Shown in pieces: positions 54,541 to 63,496 of a stretch of 64,000 nucleotides of DNA (within the stretch, counting starts at the first letter, position 1; every line of letters starts with the position of its first letter). This DNA comes from Alistipes sp. (GTDB taxonomy: Bacteria; Bacteroidota; Bacteroidia; Bacteroidales; Rikenellaceae). The stretch spans positions 806,001-870,000 of the forward strand of contig JAGBEH010000001.1 in assembly GCA_017937125.1 (NCBI GenBank), in the 5' to 3' direction. Below the pieces are notes generated by a model, which saw only the letters and a program-made list of their open reading frames with translations, searched no databases and had not been told where the DNA came from. A program made the position numbers and the translations under genes.

Positions 54541-56022
54541 ATGTCACAACAGTTCTCGATTAAAAAAAACTATATTTTCAATCTGTTCAATACCGCATCG
54601 TCGATATTGTTCCCGCTGTTGGCATTCCCGTATGCGGCGCGCATTATGGGAGCGGAGTCTATCGGACGTATAAATTTTCTCTCCTCTATAATAGGTTACA
54701 TTTCCATTTTGTCCTGTTTGGGCATCCCGATGTATGCCATAAGAGAAATTGCAAAGGTACGCGATAATGAACGCGAGCGCAATCGGGCTGCTAAAGAGAT
54801 ATTGATACTGCACACCCTGCTCACATTGATCGGTTACGGCATCGTCGGAATAATCGCCGTCGCTGTCCCGAAAATACACGACGACATCTCTCTGTTTCTG
54901 CTGTTGAGCATATCGATATTTTTCAATGCCATAGGATGCGAATGGTTCTATCAGGGAATAGAAGATTTCAAGTACATCACTATACGCGGATTCATCGTAA
55001 AAACGATAGCGTTGATATTGCTTTTCGTATTGGTGAAAACGCCGAATGACATATATTGGTATGCGGGATATTCGGTTATTGGCTCGGTCGGCAACAATAT
55101 ATTCAACTTCGTCAGATTGCATACTTATATCAAGTCTCCGCAAATAGGATTTGGAGATATGCGGCCGTTCAGACATTTCGTACCGGTATTGCATATTTTT
55201 ATTCTCAACCTGATCGTAAGTCTTTACATCAATCTTAATACGATAATGCTCGGATTTATGCAGAATGACGAGAGTGTCGGACTATTTACCGGAGCCACGA
55301 AGATAGCGTCCATAGCATTGAGTTTCGTAGGCGCACTCGGCACCGTTATGCTTCCGCATCTGTCCAATCTGTTGAGTTCCGGGAACAAAGACAGATTCGA
55401 TGAGTTGGCACAAAACGCATTTTCATTCACTTGCGCGTTTGCCATTCCGATGTCGGTCGGATTGATTATCTGCGCGGAATATATCATTCCCGTATTTTGC
55501 GGGCAAACGTATATGGCAGCCATACCGACTCTGCGCATTTTGGCTCCGGTCATATTGCTGGTCGGCCTGTCGAACGTGATAGGGATACAAATACTCTACC
55601 CGCAAGGGCGCGAAAACACCGTCATTCTTTGCACCTCTATAGGCGCTGCGGTCAATATAACATTGAATTTGCTGCTTATCCCCCGCTATTCATACAACGG
55701 CGCCGCAATATCGACGATCATAACCGAACTGATGATTACATTGTGTATGATGATAATCGGGAGGCGCTATCTGCCGATACAGTGGTTCAGAAAAGAGTAT
55801 TCGACATACTTGCTCGGCAGCGCTTTGATGGTGGCAGGTATCATTCCCGCTATCCGAGCGGATTTATCCCCATACATCGCACTGGCAATCATTGTTCCGG
55901 TAGGTGTAATCATATACGCCGGATGTCTCGCACTTGCTAAAGATCCGATATTTTATCGAATAATATCAACCATACGACGTACCCGCAATGACAAAAGTAA
56001 AAATATTGGTATGCTGCCATAA
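54541..56022 (+). CDS. Polysaccharide flippase (Wzx-like)
   Basis: The 493-residue protein has about 12 to 14 membrane helices and begins KKNYIFNLFNTASSILFPLLAFPYAARIMGAESIGRINF in pieces, typical of the oligosaccharide flippase family (MATE/MOP superfamily). It would move lipid-linked repeat units across the inner membrane. Its last 35 bases overlap the ATG (55988) of the DUF4422 gene. A Wzy-like polymerase gene two places downstream completes the Wzx/Wzy type of assembly. Confidence 0.9.
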   Translation: MSQQFSIKKNYIFNLFNTASSILFPLLAFPYAARIMGAESIGRINFLSSIIGYISILSCLGIPMYAIREIAKVRDNERERNRAAKEILILHTLLTLIGYGIVGIIAVAVPKIHDDISLFLLLSISIFFNAIGCEWFYQGIEDFKYITIRGFIVKTIALILLFVLVKTPNDIYWYAGYSVIGSVGNNIFNFVRLHTYIKSPQIGFGDMRPFRHFVPVLHIFILNLIVSLYINLNTIMLGFMQNDESVGLFTGATKIASIALSFVGALGTVMLPHLSNLLSSGNKDRFDELAQNAFSFTCAFAIPMSVGLIICAEYIIPVFCGQTYMAAIPTLRILAPVILLVGLSNVIGIQILYPQGRENTVILCTSIGAAVNITLNLLLIPRYSYNGAAISTIITELMITLCMMIIGRRYLPIQWFRKEYSTYLLGSALMVAGIIPAIRADLSPYIALAIIVPVGVIIYAGCLALAKDPIFYRIISTIRRTRNDKSKNIGMLP

Positions 56023-56837
56023 AAACGACATAATGGCCACCGAAAAGCCGTATTTCCCGATCCACGCAGGCAAAGCACTGTCGGACATTGAATTGAGGGG
56101 GGGGGAAATTTAGCGGCAGACGATACCGGCGATAATATAAGCGTAAAAACGGCAGTTACTGCGAACTCACGGGAATGTATTGGGCGTGGAAGAACCTGAA
56201 GGATACGGATATAATCGGACTGTGCCACTATCGCCGATATTTCGATTTTCACGGATTGTGCCGAAAATGCGTTCCTTTCGACGAATTCCCGACGTCGGAT
56301 TTTGCGAATATCGACATATCCGTTCCCGACAAAATAATCGGATCGTTGCATTCGGGACAGGCGATAATAGCTGAACCATTTTACTACAAATACAATTTGG
56401 CGACCATATACAGTATCTGTCATATATCCGAAGATCTGCGCACTATGCAAGAGGTGATAAGGGAAACTCAACCCGAGAAATTCATCCGTGCATTCGACGT
56501 GGTGATGTATCATAATAATGCCATATCGAATTACAATATGTTTATTATGACGTGGGGCGATTTCGACAAATATTGCCGATGGCTCTTTCCGCTGCTGGCA
56601 GAAATAGAGAACCGCACCGACATATCGAACTACAACCCCACCCAACGGCGTATTTTCGGATATATGGCAGAAAGATTATTTAACGTATATCTGTATGCGG
56701 AGAAATTCAGCAAGATATACAAGCCCGTTATCAAAATAACCGAAAAGCCGAAAAATCTCTCTCGACATATATTCATCAGGAATCGATTGAGAGGGCATAT
56801 CATAACGGCACTCGCCCGTTCGCATAGCTGGATATGA
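55988..56837 (+). pseudogene. DUF4422 glycosyltransferase, out of frame at a G9 tract and an A5 run
   Basis: The ATG at 55988 begins a typical DUF4422 N-terminus (TKVKILVCCHKNDIMATEKP then YFPIHAGKALSDIEL). At G9 (56097-56105) this frame meets TAG at 56111-56113 after 41 residues. One extra G would continue as GGGNLAADDTGDNISVK. At an A5 run (56145-56149) a second extra base is needed to reach NGSYCELTGMYWAWKN and the long remaining frame to 56837. That part has LCHYRRYFDF and is intact to the end. So both breaks look like one-base losses in homopolymers. It may be a phase-off gene plus an error, a decaying gene, or two sequencing errors. Confidence 0.85.
56097..56105 (+). repeat. G9 tract in the DUF4422 gene (off phase)
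   Basis: Nine G. At this length the gene is out of frame; ten would restore frame up to the A5 run. Confidence 0.85.
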
Positions 56838-56867
56838 TGGACAGATACACATGCTTCCGTTTTACAA

Positions 56868-58082
56868 ATGAATAATACGACGAACCATACCCTGACCGTT
56901 GCAATACTGCTGTTGTTTTATGCAGCCGTTGAAATACTGTCGGTAAAATCGTTCTATGTACTGTTCCCGATATTCTTATATCTTGTTTTACGAAACGGCA
57001 CATCACCAATCGTAAAAAAATCGGTATTGTTTTTCGTAATACCATCCATACTGGCATTTGCAATAGGCTTGTTCAGATTCGAACCTTATGACGTATTCAA
57101 AGATCTGACTTATTTCTTCATCCCGATATCGGGTTTAGCCTTCGGCAATGTTTTCGCGAAAAAGTACGGGGCGCCAACCGTCTTGAATTCGCTGGAAACC
57201 GCCGGAAAAATTATCTGTCTGATTTTCTTATCCGTCGTATTCATCAAATTCGGCCCCGAAATAATTTACGAAGCTCGTGACATAAGAGATACCGAGGAGG
57301 GAGGATTGGGAATAGATACGGGATTTTTCCCCGTAGTAACAGCCGGCATTATATTGTACAGATTCCTGTTTTTCCGCTATGAATATCATATGCGCGACAT
57401 TGTATGGTTGTTCGTCTGCATTTTGGCAATCATCGCATCCGGATCTCGAACTTATTTCATTTCATTCATAATTGTCACATTATGCATCATCATATCATCA
57501 TTCAGGCGACACTTCGTCCGATTTATGATCATTACGCCTCTCCTGATGCTTGCCGTTGCGGGAATAATGTCCACCAATGAAGCATTCGTCGATAGTCTTA
57601 AGGAATCTACTGCCGAAATCAGCATCGAGAACACCGAAGATCTGAACGAGAATGAGAATTACCGAGGTTATGAGGCAAAAATGGCATTGCTGTTCGTATC
57701 AGAATCGGCACTCGAATATCAAATTGCAGGTAACGGGGCCGGTGTAGCAGTGGATATGGGTAATTATGCCCCAGTTCGGCGATTTGTCCCGATAACGCAT
57801 AACGGCTACATATATATACTATTGAAGTTCGGACTCGCAGGGATGGCCGTCATACTGGCTTTCGGAATATACATATTGCAATACATCGTCAAATGGCATC
57901 CGTGCAAATTGCGGGACAAGCAGTTGAAAACGCTTTCCATAGGATGTATCCTTACTCTATTCGCGGCAAATTACGTAATATGCGGCATATTCAACGTTCT
58001 GTCATACCCGTTGATGATAATAATCGGCTGTACGTTGTCATATATATATCAATATAAAAAACGATGCGCCAAGTCTCGATAA
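56868..58082 (+). CDS. Wzy-like O-antigen or capsule polymerase/ligase
   Basis: The 404-residue protein has about ten membrane helices and a large periplasmic loop (about residues 235-320) with ENENYRGYEAKMALL and VPITHNGYIYILLKFG. It fits the O-antigen ligase/polymerase family, in which the loop after the middle helices carries the active site. In a Wzx/Wzy locus the polymerase is the likeliest role. It overlaps the next gene by 19 bases. Confidence 0.78.
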   Translation: MNNTTNHTLTVAILLLFYAAVEILSVKSFYVLFPIFLYLVLRNGTSPIVKKSVLFFVIPSILAFAIGLFRFEPYDVFKDLTYFFIPISGLAFGNVFAKKYGAPTVLNSLETAGKIICLIFLSVVFIKFGPEIIYEARDIRDTEEGGLGIDTGFFPVVTAGIILYRFLFFRYEYHMRDIVWLFVCILAIIASGSRTYFISFIIVTLCIIISSFRRHFVRFMIITPLLMLAVAGIMSTNEAFVDSLKESTAEISIENTEDLNENENYRGYEAKMALLFVSESALEYQIAGNGAGVAVDMGNYAPVRRFVPITHNGYIYILLKFGLAGMAVILAFGIYILQYIVKWHPCKLRDKQLKTLSIGCILTLFAANYVICGIFNVLSYPLMIIIGCTLSYIYQYKKRCAKSR

Positions 58083-58936
58083 TCATAGTCAGTTACAATA
58101 CCAGACTTTTACTGGCCGATTGCATCGAGTCGATTATGGAACATACCGTCGATATCGATTTCGAAATAATCGTCGTAGATAATAATTCTGCCGACGGATC
58201 GAAAGAGTATGTCAGGGGAATATATCCGAACGTGATTTGGATCGACAGCGGAAACAATATAGGCTTCGGCAGAGCCAACAATCTCGGTGCGCAATATGCG
58301 CAGGGTGAATATCTGTTATTTCTCAACTCGGATACTCTGTTGAAAAATAATGCCTTGCAATATTTTATCAAATATATGCATGTCCTCGGATCCGATAAAG
58401 TCGGGATATTGGGAAGCTGGTTGTATGACAAGGTGGGGCATATAAATTTATCATACGGCGATTTTCCTACCCCATCATCAGAAATGAAATATATATTTGG
58501 AAAAATCACGAATAGAAAAGCATCGGACGATACGACCGTCATACGTACTGTCGATTGGGTGTCGGGTGCCGATATGTTCATAAAACGCAGTCTGTTCGAA
58601 GATATGGGCGGATTCGACCCCAACATATTTATGTATTACGAAGAAACGGACCTTCAATACCGGCTGTCGGAATCCGGATACGGCAGATATATAATTCCGG
58701 GACCCGAAATCATCCATCTCGAAGGCGGCAGTTCCGACGGCAAAAAGCTGACATATCGTAAGTTTTTGATATCGCAGCACAGCTATAACTACTATATTCG
58801 CAAACACTTTCAAGGAATAAGATACGTTGCATACAGATTATTCCTTTGCTTATACAGACTGAGTATTTTCATAACTACAGATTGGAGCATGCAAGAAAAA
58901 CTAAAGGCATACGGAACGGTATTGTCAGGTAAATAA
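58064..58936 (+). CDS. Family 2 glycosyltransferase (GT-A)
   Basis: The 290-residue protein starts RQVSIIIVSYNTRLLLADCI, the classical GT2 beginning, followed by IVVDNNSADGSKEYV, GFGRANNLGAQYAQGEYLLFLNSDT with its DxD-type NSDT, and WVSGADMFIKRSLFEDMGGFDP. This pattern is close to rhamnosyltransferases of the GT2 family, which fits the rhamnose genes, but donor assignment is inference. Its stop overlaps the next start by one base. Confidence 0.9.
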   Translation: MRQVSIIIVSYNTRLLLADCIESIMEHTVDIDFEIIVVDNNSADGSKEYVRGIYPNVIWIDSGNNIGFGRANNLGAQYAQGEYLLFLNSDTLLKNNALQYFIKYMHVLGSDKVGILGSWLYDKVGHINLSYGDFPTPSSEMKYIFGKITNRKASDDTTVIRTVDWVSGADMFIKRSLFEDMGGFDPNIFMYYEETDLQYRLSESGYGRYIIPGPEIIHLEGGSSDGKKLTYRKFLISQHSYNYYIRKHFQGIRYVAYRLFLCLYRLSIFITTDWSMQEKLKAYGTVLSGK

Positions 58937-60219
58937 TGGAAAAAAGAAAGAACATTCTGGTGTTGGCATATATGGTATCGCCGTATCGCGGATCTGAATA
59001 TTCCGTTGCGTGGAACTATATCATAAATATGTCCGAATACAATAACCTGACGGTATTGTACGGCACATCCGGCAACCACCTCGGAGACAATACGGATTTG
59101 GAAGAATACCTGCGCATCAATTCCGTGCCCAATGTCGATTTCATATTCGTCAAGCCCGACAAAACGGCAATGACTCTCAACTGGCTCAATACGCACGATA
59201 TTCTTCGATATACGTTCTATCTAGCATATAATGCCTGGCATAAACAAGTATACCGTATCGCAAAACGAATAGTCGATACGCAGAATATCGACCTGATACA
59301 TTATCTCGGGCCTATCGGATACCGCGAGCCGGGTTATCTGTGGAAACTCGACAAGCCGTATATGTGGGGGCCCATAGCAGGGACATGCAACTATCCGTAC
59401 GTTCTGCGTAAATGCCTGTCGATGAAATCATTCATCAAATACCAGACAAGAAGCATCATAAACGATTTCCAACTGAAGCACTCGAAACGGCTCAAACGCG
59501 CACTATCTGCCTGCGACGTCCTGCTGACAGCGACGACCGAAGCACAAGATAAATTTATGCGCATCCATAACAGGTCGAGCGTATATTTGCCCGAGAACGG
59601 GATCGTCGCCGCAAACTCATCAGACTCGATTGCCGATAAATTCGGGGGGGGGATTATAGAACTTGTATTCATCGGACGCATAGACGGGCTCAAAAATCTC
59701 GGACTGTTATTGGCTGCCCTTACGAAAATCGACGACATAGGGAAACTGCACCTCAACATAGTAGGCGACGGAACGGAACGTGCGAAATTGGAAGCATATG
59801 CACGAATGCACGGATTAAGCGAACGACTGACTTGGCACGGACAGCAAAAACGAGAAAAGGTATTCAAAATCCTCGACAAATCGCATTTGCACGTAATAAC
59901 AAGTTTACAGGAGGGCAATGCAACGGTAGTTTTCGAAGCGATGGCGCACGGAGTTCCCACCCTCACTCTCGATCATTGCGGAATGCACGACACGATCTGC
60001 GACGACTGCGGCTTCAAAATCCCGATCGTATCTTATGAGCAAGTAGTTGCCGACATAACAGATACGCTGCAACGATGCATAGACAATCCCGACATATTGA
60101 AAACGAAAGCAGAAGAGACGGTGAAATGTGCCGAGAATTATTTATGGGACAAACGTAAACCGGTATTTCTCGAATGCTACGACGAGGCGATAAGAAAATT
60201 CGAAGAGCGGCACAAATGA
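58936..60219 (+). CDS. Glycosyltransferase family 4 protein with internal G9 tract
   Basis: The 427-residue GT-B enzyme starts MEKRKNILVLAYMVSPYRGSE. The N-terminal domain ends near residue 235 and the donor-binding domain begins with LVFIGRIDGLKNLGLL, then LNIVGDGTERAKLE and SLQEGNATVVFEAMAHGVPTL with the conserved Glu. A G9 run (59644-59652) encodes GGG at residues 237-239, in the linker just before the second domain. It is in frame here. A one-base slip would leave only the first domain and thus an inactive protein. Confidence 0.88.
   Translation: MEKRKNILVLAYMVSPYRGSEYSVAWNYIINMSEYNNLTVLYGTSGNHLGDNTDLEEYLRINSVPNVDFIFVKPDKTAMTLNWLNTHDILRYTFYLAYNAWHKQVYRIAKRIVDTQNIDLIHYLGPIGYREPGYLWKLDKPYMWGPIAGTCNYPYVLRKCLSMKSFIKYQTRSIINDFQLKHSKRLKRALSACDVLLTATTEAQDKFMRIHNRSSVYLPENGIVAANSSDSIADKFGGGIIELVFIGRIDGLKNLGLLLAALTKIDDIGKLHLNIVGDGTERAKLEAYARMHGLSERLTWHGQQKREKVFKILDKSHLHVITSLQEGNATVVFEAMAHGVPTLTLDHCGMHDTICDDCGFKIPIVSYEQVVADITDTLQRCIDNPDILKTKAEETVKCAENYLWDKRKPVFLECYDEAIRKFEERHK
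59644..59652 (+). repeat. G9 tract inside the family 4 glycosyltransferase gene
   Basis: Nine G read as GGG GGG GGG, encoding FGGGI in the inter-domain linker. It is in the on phase. Confidence 0.85.
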
Positions 60220-61295
60220 AGATAGTCTGCTTCCATCTGTTCAATAATTACAGCGGCAGTCCGACAATCCTCTGCACCGTTTTGCAGGGATTGCTCGAAC
60301 GCGGATACGATATCGATCTGATAACATCTTCGGGGAAAGGAGCACTCGATGATTTACAAGGCAATTTTCACCGATATGTATACAATTACGATTTTTCCGA
60401 CAACAAGCTGTGTGCATTTCTGAAAATATCGCTTGTTCAAATATATACATTCTTTCTGTCATTCAGGTATTTGTTCCGTAAGAATGTAGTGTTCTACATA
60501 AATACGCTCCTGCCTATCCTGCCTGCCGTAGCGGGCAAACTTATGGGGAAGCGCGTGATTTTCCACTATCACGAGAATGCGCACGTCAAAGGATTATACT
60601 ATAGGCTGAAATGCAAATGTATGGAGTGGCTTGCGGATGAAATAATATGCGTGTCGCAATATCAGGCTTCGTTCCTTAAACGGGGACACCACATTACGGT
60701 AGTTCACAATTCATTATCGGACAAATTCATAAACAGACTGAACCCGAACCCGCAGGCGGCATTCGGCAGGCAAACCGTTTTGATGTTATCTTCCTTGTCG
60801 AAACACAAAGGCGTATGCGACTTCATCGTTTTAGCAGCCGAATTGCCGAATTACGAATTCAACCTCATAATAAGCGACACGAACGCCAACATCGCCAGAT
60901 TCATCGAAAACAGCGGGCTGTCCGTACCCGATAATCTGCATATATACGACCGTCAAAAAGACACGGTACCTTTTTATAATGCGGCATCCGTCGTAGTCAA
61001 TATGACAGACCGACGATTTGCCGTAGAGACATTCGGACTGACGGCACTGGAGGCAATGGCGGCAGGACTACCGACGATAGTCCCGACTGTCGGAGGTATC
61101 GCAGAGATAGTAAAGGACGGTGTAAACGGATATAAATGCGATTCCACGGATTTGAAAAAGATAGCTGAAACGATCGAGCTCCTTTTGACAAACGAGAAGT
61201 TGTATCTCGAATTGGCTGACAATGCGTTGAAAGAAGCTCGCCGATACGATGTTCGGACGATGATAAATAACATAGAGGACGTCTTATGCCGTTAG
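60216..61295 (+). CDS. Glycosyltransferase family 4 protein
   Basis: The 359-residue GT-B enzyme starts MKIVCFHLFNNYSGSPTILC, with the ATG overlapping the previous stop (ATGA). It has VIFHYHENAHVKG in the N-terminal half and, in the C-terminal half, VLMLSSLSKHKGVCDFI and AVETFGLTALEAMAAGLPTIV with the donor-binding EAMAAG loop. A 14-codon longer frame is ignored because it lies wholly inside the previous gene. Sugar and linkage are unknown. It overlaps the next gene by ten bases. Confidence 0.88.
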   Translation: MKIVCFHLFNNYSGSPTILCTVLQGLLERGYDIDLITSSGKGALDDLQGNFHRYVYNYDFSDNKLCAFLKISLVQIYTFFLSFRYLFRKNVVFYINTLLPILPAVAGKLMGKRVIFHYHENAHVKGLYYRLKCKCMEWLADEIICVSQYQASFLKRGHHITVVHNSLSDKFINRLNPNPQAAFGRQTVLMLSSLSKHKGVCDFIVLAAELPNYEFNLIISDTNANIARFIENSGLSVPDNLHIYDRQKDTVPFYNAASVVVNMTDRRFAVETFGLTALEAMAAGLPTIVPTVGGIAEIVKDGVNGYKCDSTDLKKIAETIELLLTNEKLYLELADNALKEARRYDVRTMINNIEDVLCR

Positions 61296-62365
61296 TAAGA
61301 AAAATAGCGATAATAGGCACACAGGGCATACCAGCACGATACGGAGGGTTCGAGACTCTCGTCGAAAATCTGATCGACCACCGCTCGGAAAACATAGAGT
61401 ATACGGTATTTTGCAGCAGCAAAGACATCGGGCGAAAATCAGATACGTACAAAGGCTGCCGTTTACGATACATACCGTTGTCTGCAAACGGCATTCAGAG
61501 TATACCGTACGATATATTATCGATGCTCGGAGCCATCCGTCATTTCGACACATGGCTCATTCTTGGAGTATCGGGTTGTATGGCACTGCCGTTGTTGAAA
61601 ATATTCTACCGCAATCGCATCGTAGTCAATATTGACGGGCTCGAACATCGTCGGGCCAAATGGGGGCGGTTCGCAAAATGGTTCTTGCGGAAATCCGAAG
61701 CTATGGCAGTAAAGTATGCGGACGCCATAATTGCAGACAATAAGGGTATTCAAGACTATGTTACGGAGCAATATGGCAAGCCGTCGGTATTGATAGGATA
61801 CGGAGGCGACCATGCCATCAAAAGGATGTCGGAAAACGAACAGCACGAAATACTCGGACGATTCGGTCTGACAAAGCACGGATATGCAATCACCGTATGC
61901 CGCATAGAACCTGAAAATAATTGCCATATTATTCTCGAAGCATTTTCCGCAACCGATAAAAAACTGCTGTTCATAGGCAACTGGGATCGTAGCGAATACG
62001 GGCGCAGTCTCAAACAGAAATACGGTGTATGCAGCAACATAATCCTGCAAAGCCCCATATACGATACAAAAATATTATACGCACTCCGTAACAACGCCGA
62101 AACATATGTCCACGGACACAGCGCCGGAGGGACGAACCCTTCGCTGGTAGAGGCAATGTTCTTCGGACGTCCCGTTTTGGCATACGACGTCATCTACAAC
62201 AGGGCTACAACGGACAATAAGGCTGCATATTTCAAAGATGCCGCCCAATTATCGTCATTATTGTCACAGACATACGGAAACGGGTGCAACGACAATCTTA
62301 ATGAACTCGCACGCAAAGAATATACTTGGAAACATATCACAGAACTTTACGAAACTATATATTGA
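61286..62365 (+). CDS. DUF1972 rhamnosyltransferase-like glycosyltransferase
   Basis: The 359-residue protein starts VRKIAIIGTQGIPARYGGFE, the hallmark of the DUF1972 N-terminal domain. A GT4-type donor domain follows (YAITVCRIEPENNCHIILEAF and VHGHSAGGTNPSLVEAMF). Characterised relatives add rhamnose, which fits the rfbACD genes here, though this is not proven for this protein. It overlaps neighbours at both ends: ten bases upstream and one base downstream (TGATG). Confidence 0.88.
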   Translation: MPLVRKIAIIGTQGIPARYGGFETLVENLIDHRSENIEYTVFCSSKDIGRKSDTYKGCRLRYIPLSANGIQSIPYDILSMLGAIRHFDTWLILGVSGCMALPLLKIFYRNRIVVNIDGLEHRRAKWGRFAKWFLRKSEAMAVKYADAIIADNKGIQDYVTEQYGKPSVLIGYGGDHAIKRMSENEQHEILGRFGLTKHGYAITVCRIEPENNCHIILEAFSATDKKLLFIGNWDRSEYGRSLKQKYGVCSNIILQSPIYDTKILYALRNNAETYVHGHSAGGTNPSLVEAMFFGRPVLAYDVIYNRATTDNKAAYFKDAAQLSSLLSQTYGNGCNDNLNELARKEYTWKHITELYETIY

Positions 62366-63465
62366 TGCAACACGATAAAGCAATACGCACATTCTTTTGC
62401 CTGCTGCATAATGCAACCGGTGAGACGCGCCGTCTTCCGAAAAATGTCGGTCCCGAGGTATGGCAGGAAGTATTCGGATTGGCAAGGATGCACGCATTGA
62501 TAGGTATCGCCTATTCGGCCATAGAAGAACTTCCGCGCGAAGAGCAACCGCCGAAAGATCTGATGCTGGAATGGGCTGTTACTACAGAGTACATAAAGGA
62601 GCGCAATCGCAAAATGGATCTGGCGACAGTCGCTGTATCCGAAAAATTGCTGAAAGACGGATTTCGCTCCGTCATACTCAAAGGGCAGGGGATAGCGCGC
62701 TTATACCCTCGTCCCGAATACAGGACCGCGGGAGACATAGACATATGGATGGAAGGGAGCCGCGAGCGTATTTTGGCTTACCTGAAACAGTTCACGCAAA
62801 AAAAAGCTCCCGTGTACCACCATGCCGATTGCATTCTCATAAACGGCATACATATCGAAGCGCATTTTACTCCATCGTGGATGAACGAATATTTCAGCAA
62901 TCGCAGACTGCAAAAATTTTTCTCGGACAATGCAGATGAACAATTCAGCCATCGCATAGCTCTCGCCGACGCAAAAGGGTCGGTTTGCATCCCCACGCTC
63001 GCATTCAATCGCATATATATTCTGATCCATATATACCGCCACTTTTTTCAACACGGCATAGGTTTGCGCCAATGTCTGGATTACTGTCACATACTGAAAC
63101 AAGGATTCACGGAAGAAGAAAAAAAACGAACGATACACACGCTGAAAAGACTTCGGCTGATGAAATTCGCGGGAGCGGTTATGTACGTTATGCAAATCGC
63201 ATTCGGACTCGAGAACGAATATCTGCTCGTTCAACCGAATGAAAAAGAGGGCAAAATATTACTGAACGAAATTATGCTCGCAGGTAATTTCGGCCAATTC
63301 GACAGGCGCATTGGCAAGATCGATAAAAAAGCTCCTTTTCGAAGTTTCTGCCGCAATGTCAAACGCAATTTACAATTCGCAGGCAGTTACCCGGCAGAGG
63401 CCTTATGCAGTCCTCTGTTCAAAATATGGCATTACATATGGAGAAAATCTAAAGGTTGGATATAA
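62365..63465 (+). CDS. Nucleotidyltransferase-family protein of polysaccharide loci
   Basis: The 366-residue protein starts MQHDKAIRTFFCLLHNATG. It has VILKGQGIARLYPRPEYRTAGDIDIW near residues 98-123, with the DIDIW metal-binding pair, as in the NTP_transf_5-type family (uncharacterised nucleotidyltransferases). Genes of this kind occur in many Bacteroidetes and other capsule loci, but their role is unknown. A longer frame by 13 codons is rejected because it lies inside the DUF1972 gene and the TGATG junction is typical. Confidence 0.78.
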   Translation: MQHDKAIRTFFCLLHNATGETRRLPKNVGPEVWQEVFGLARMHALIGIAYSAIEELPREEQPPKDLMLEWAVTTEYIKERNRKMDLATVAVSEKLLKDGFRSVILKGQGIARLYPRPEYRTAGDIDIWMEGSRERILAYLKQFTQKKAPVYHHADCILINGIHIEAHFTPSWMNEYFSNRRLQKFFSDNADEQFSHRIALADAKGSVCIPTLAFNRIYILIHIYRHFFQHGIGLRQCLDYCHILKQGFTEEEKKRTIHTLKRLRLMKFAGAVMYVMQIAFGLENEYLLVQPNEKEGKILLNEIMLAGNFGQFDRRIGKIDKKAPFRSFCRNVKRNLQFAGSYPAEALCSPLFKIWHYIWRKSKGWI

Positions 63466-63496
63466 GCTATAATTGTCTAAAAAATCATCAATAGCT

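Noticed and set aside
56175-56837. Treating the DUF4422 gene as a normal short gene starting at 56175
   Set aside because: The family's N-terminal part is present from 55988 in other frames, so the short frame is the tail of a broken gene.
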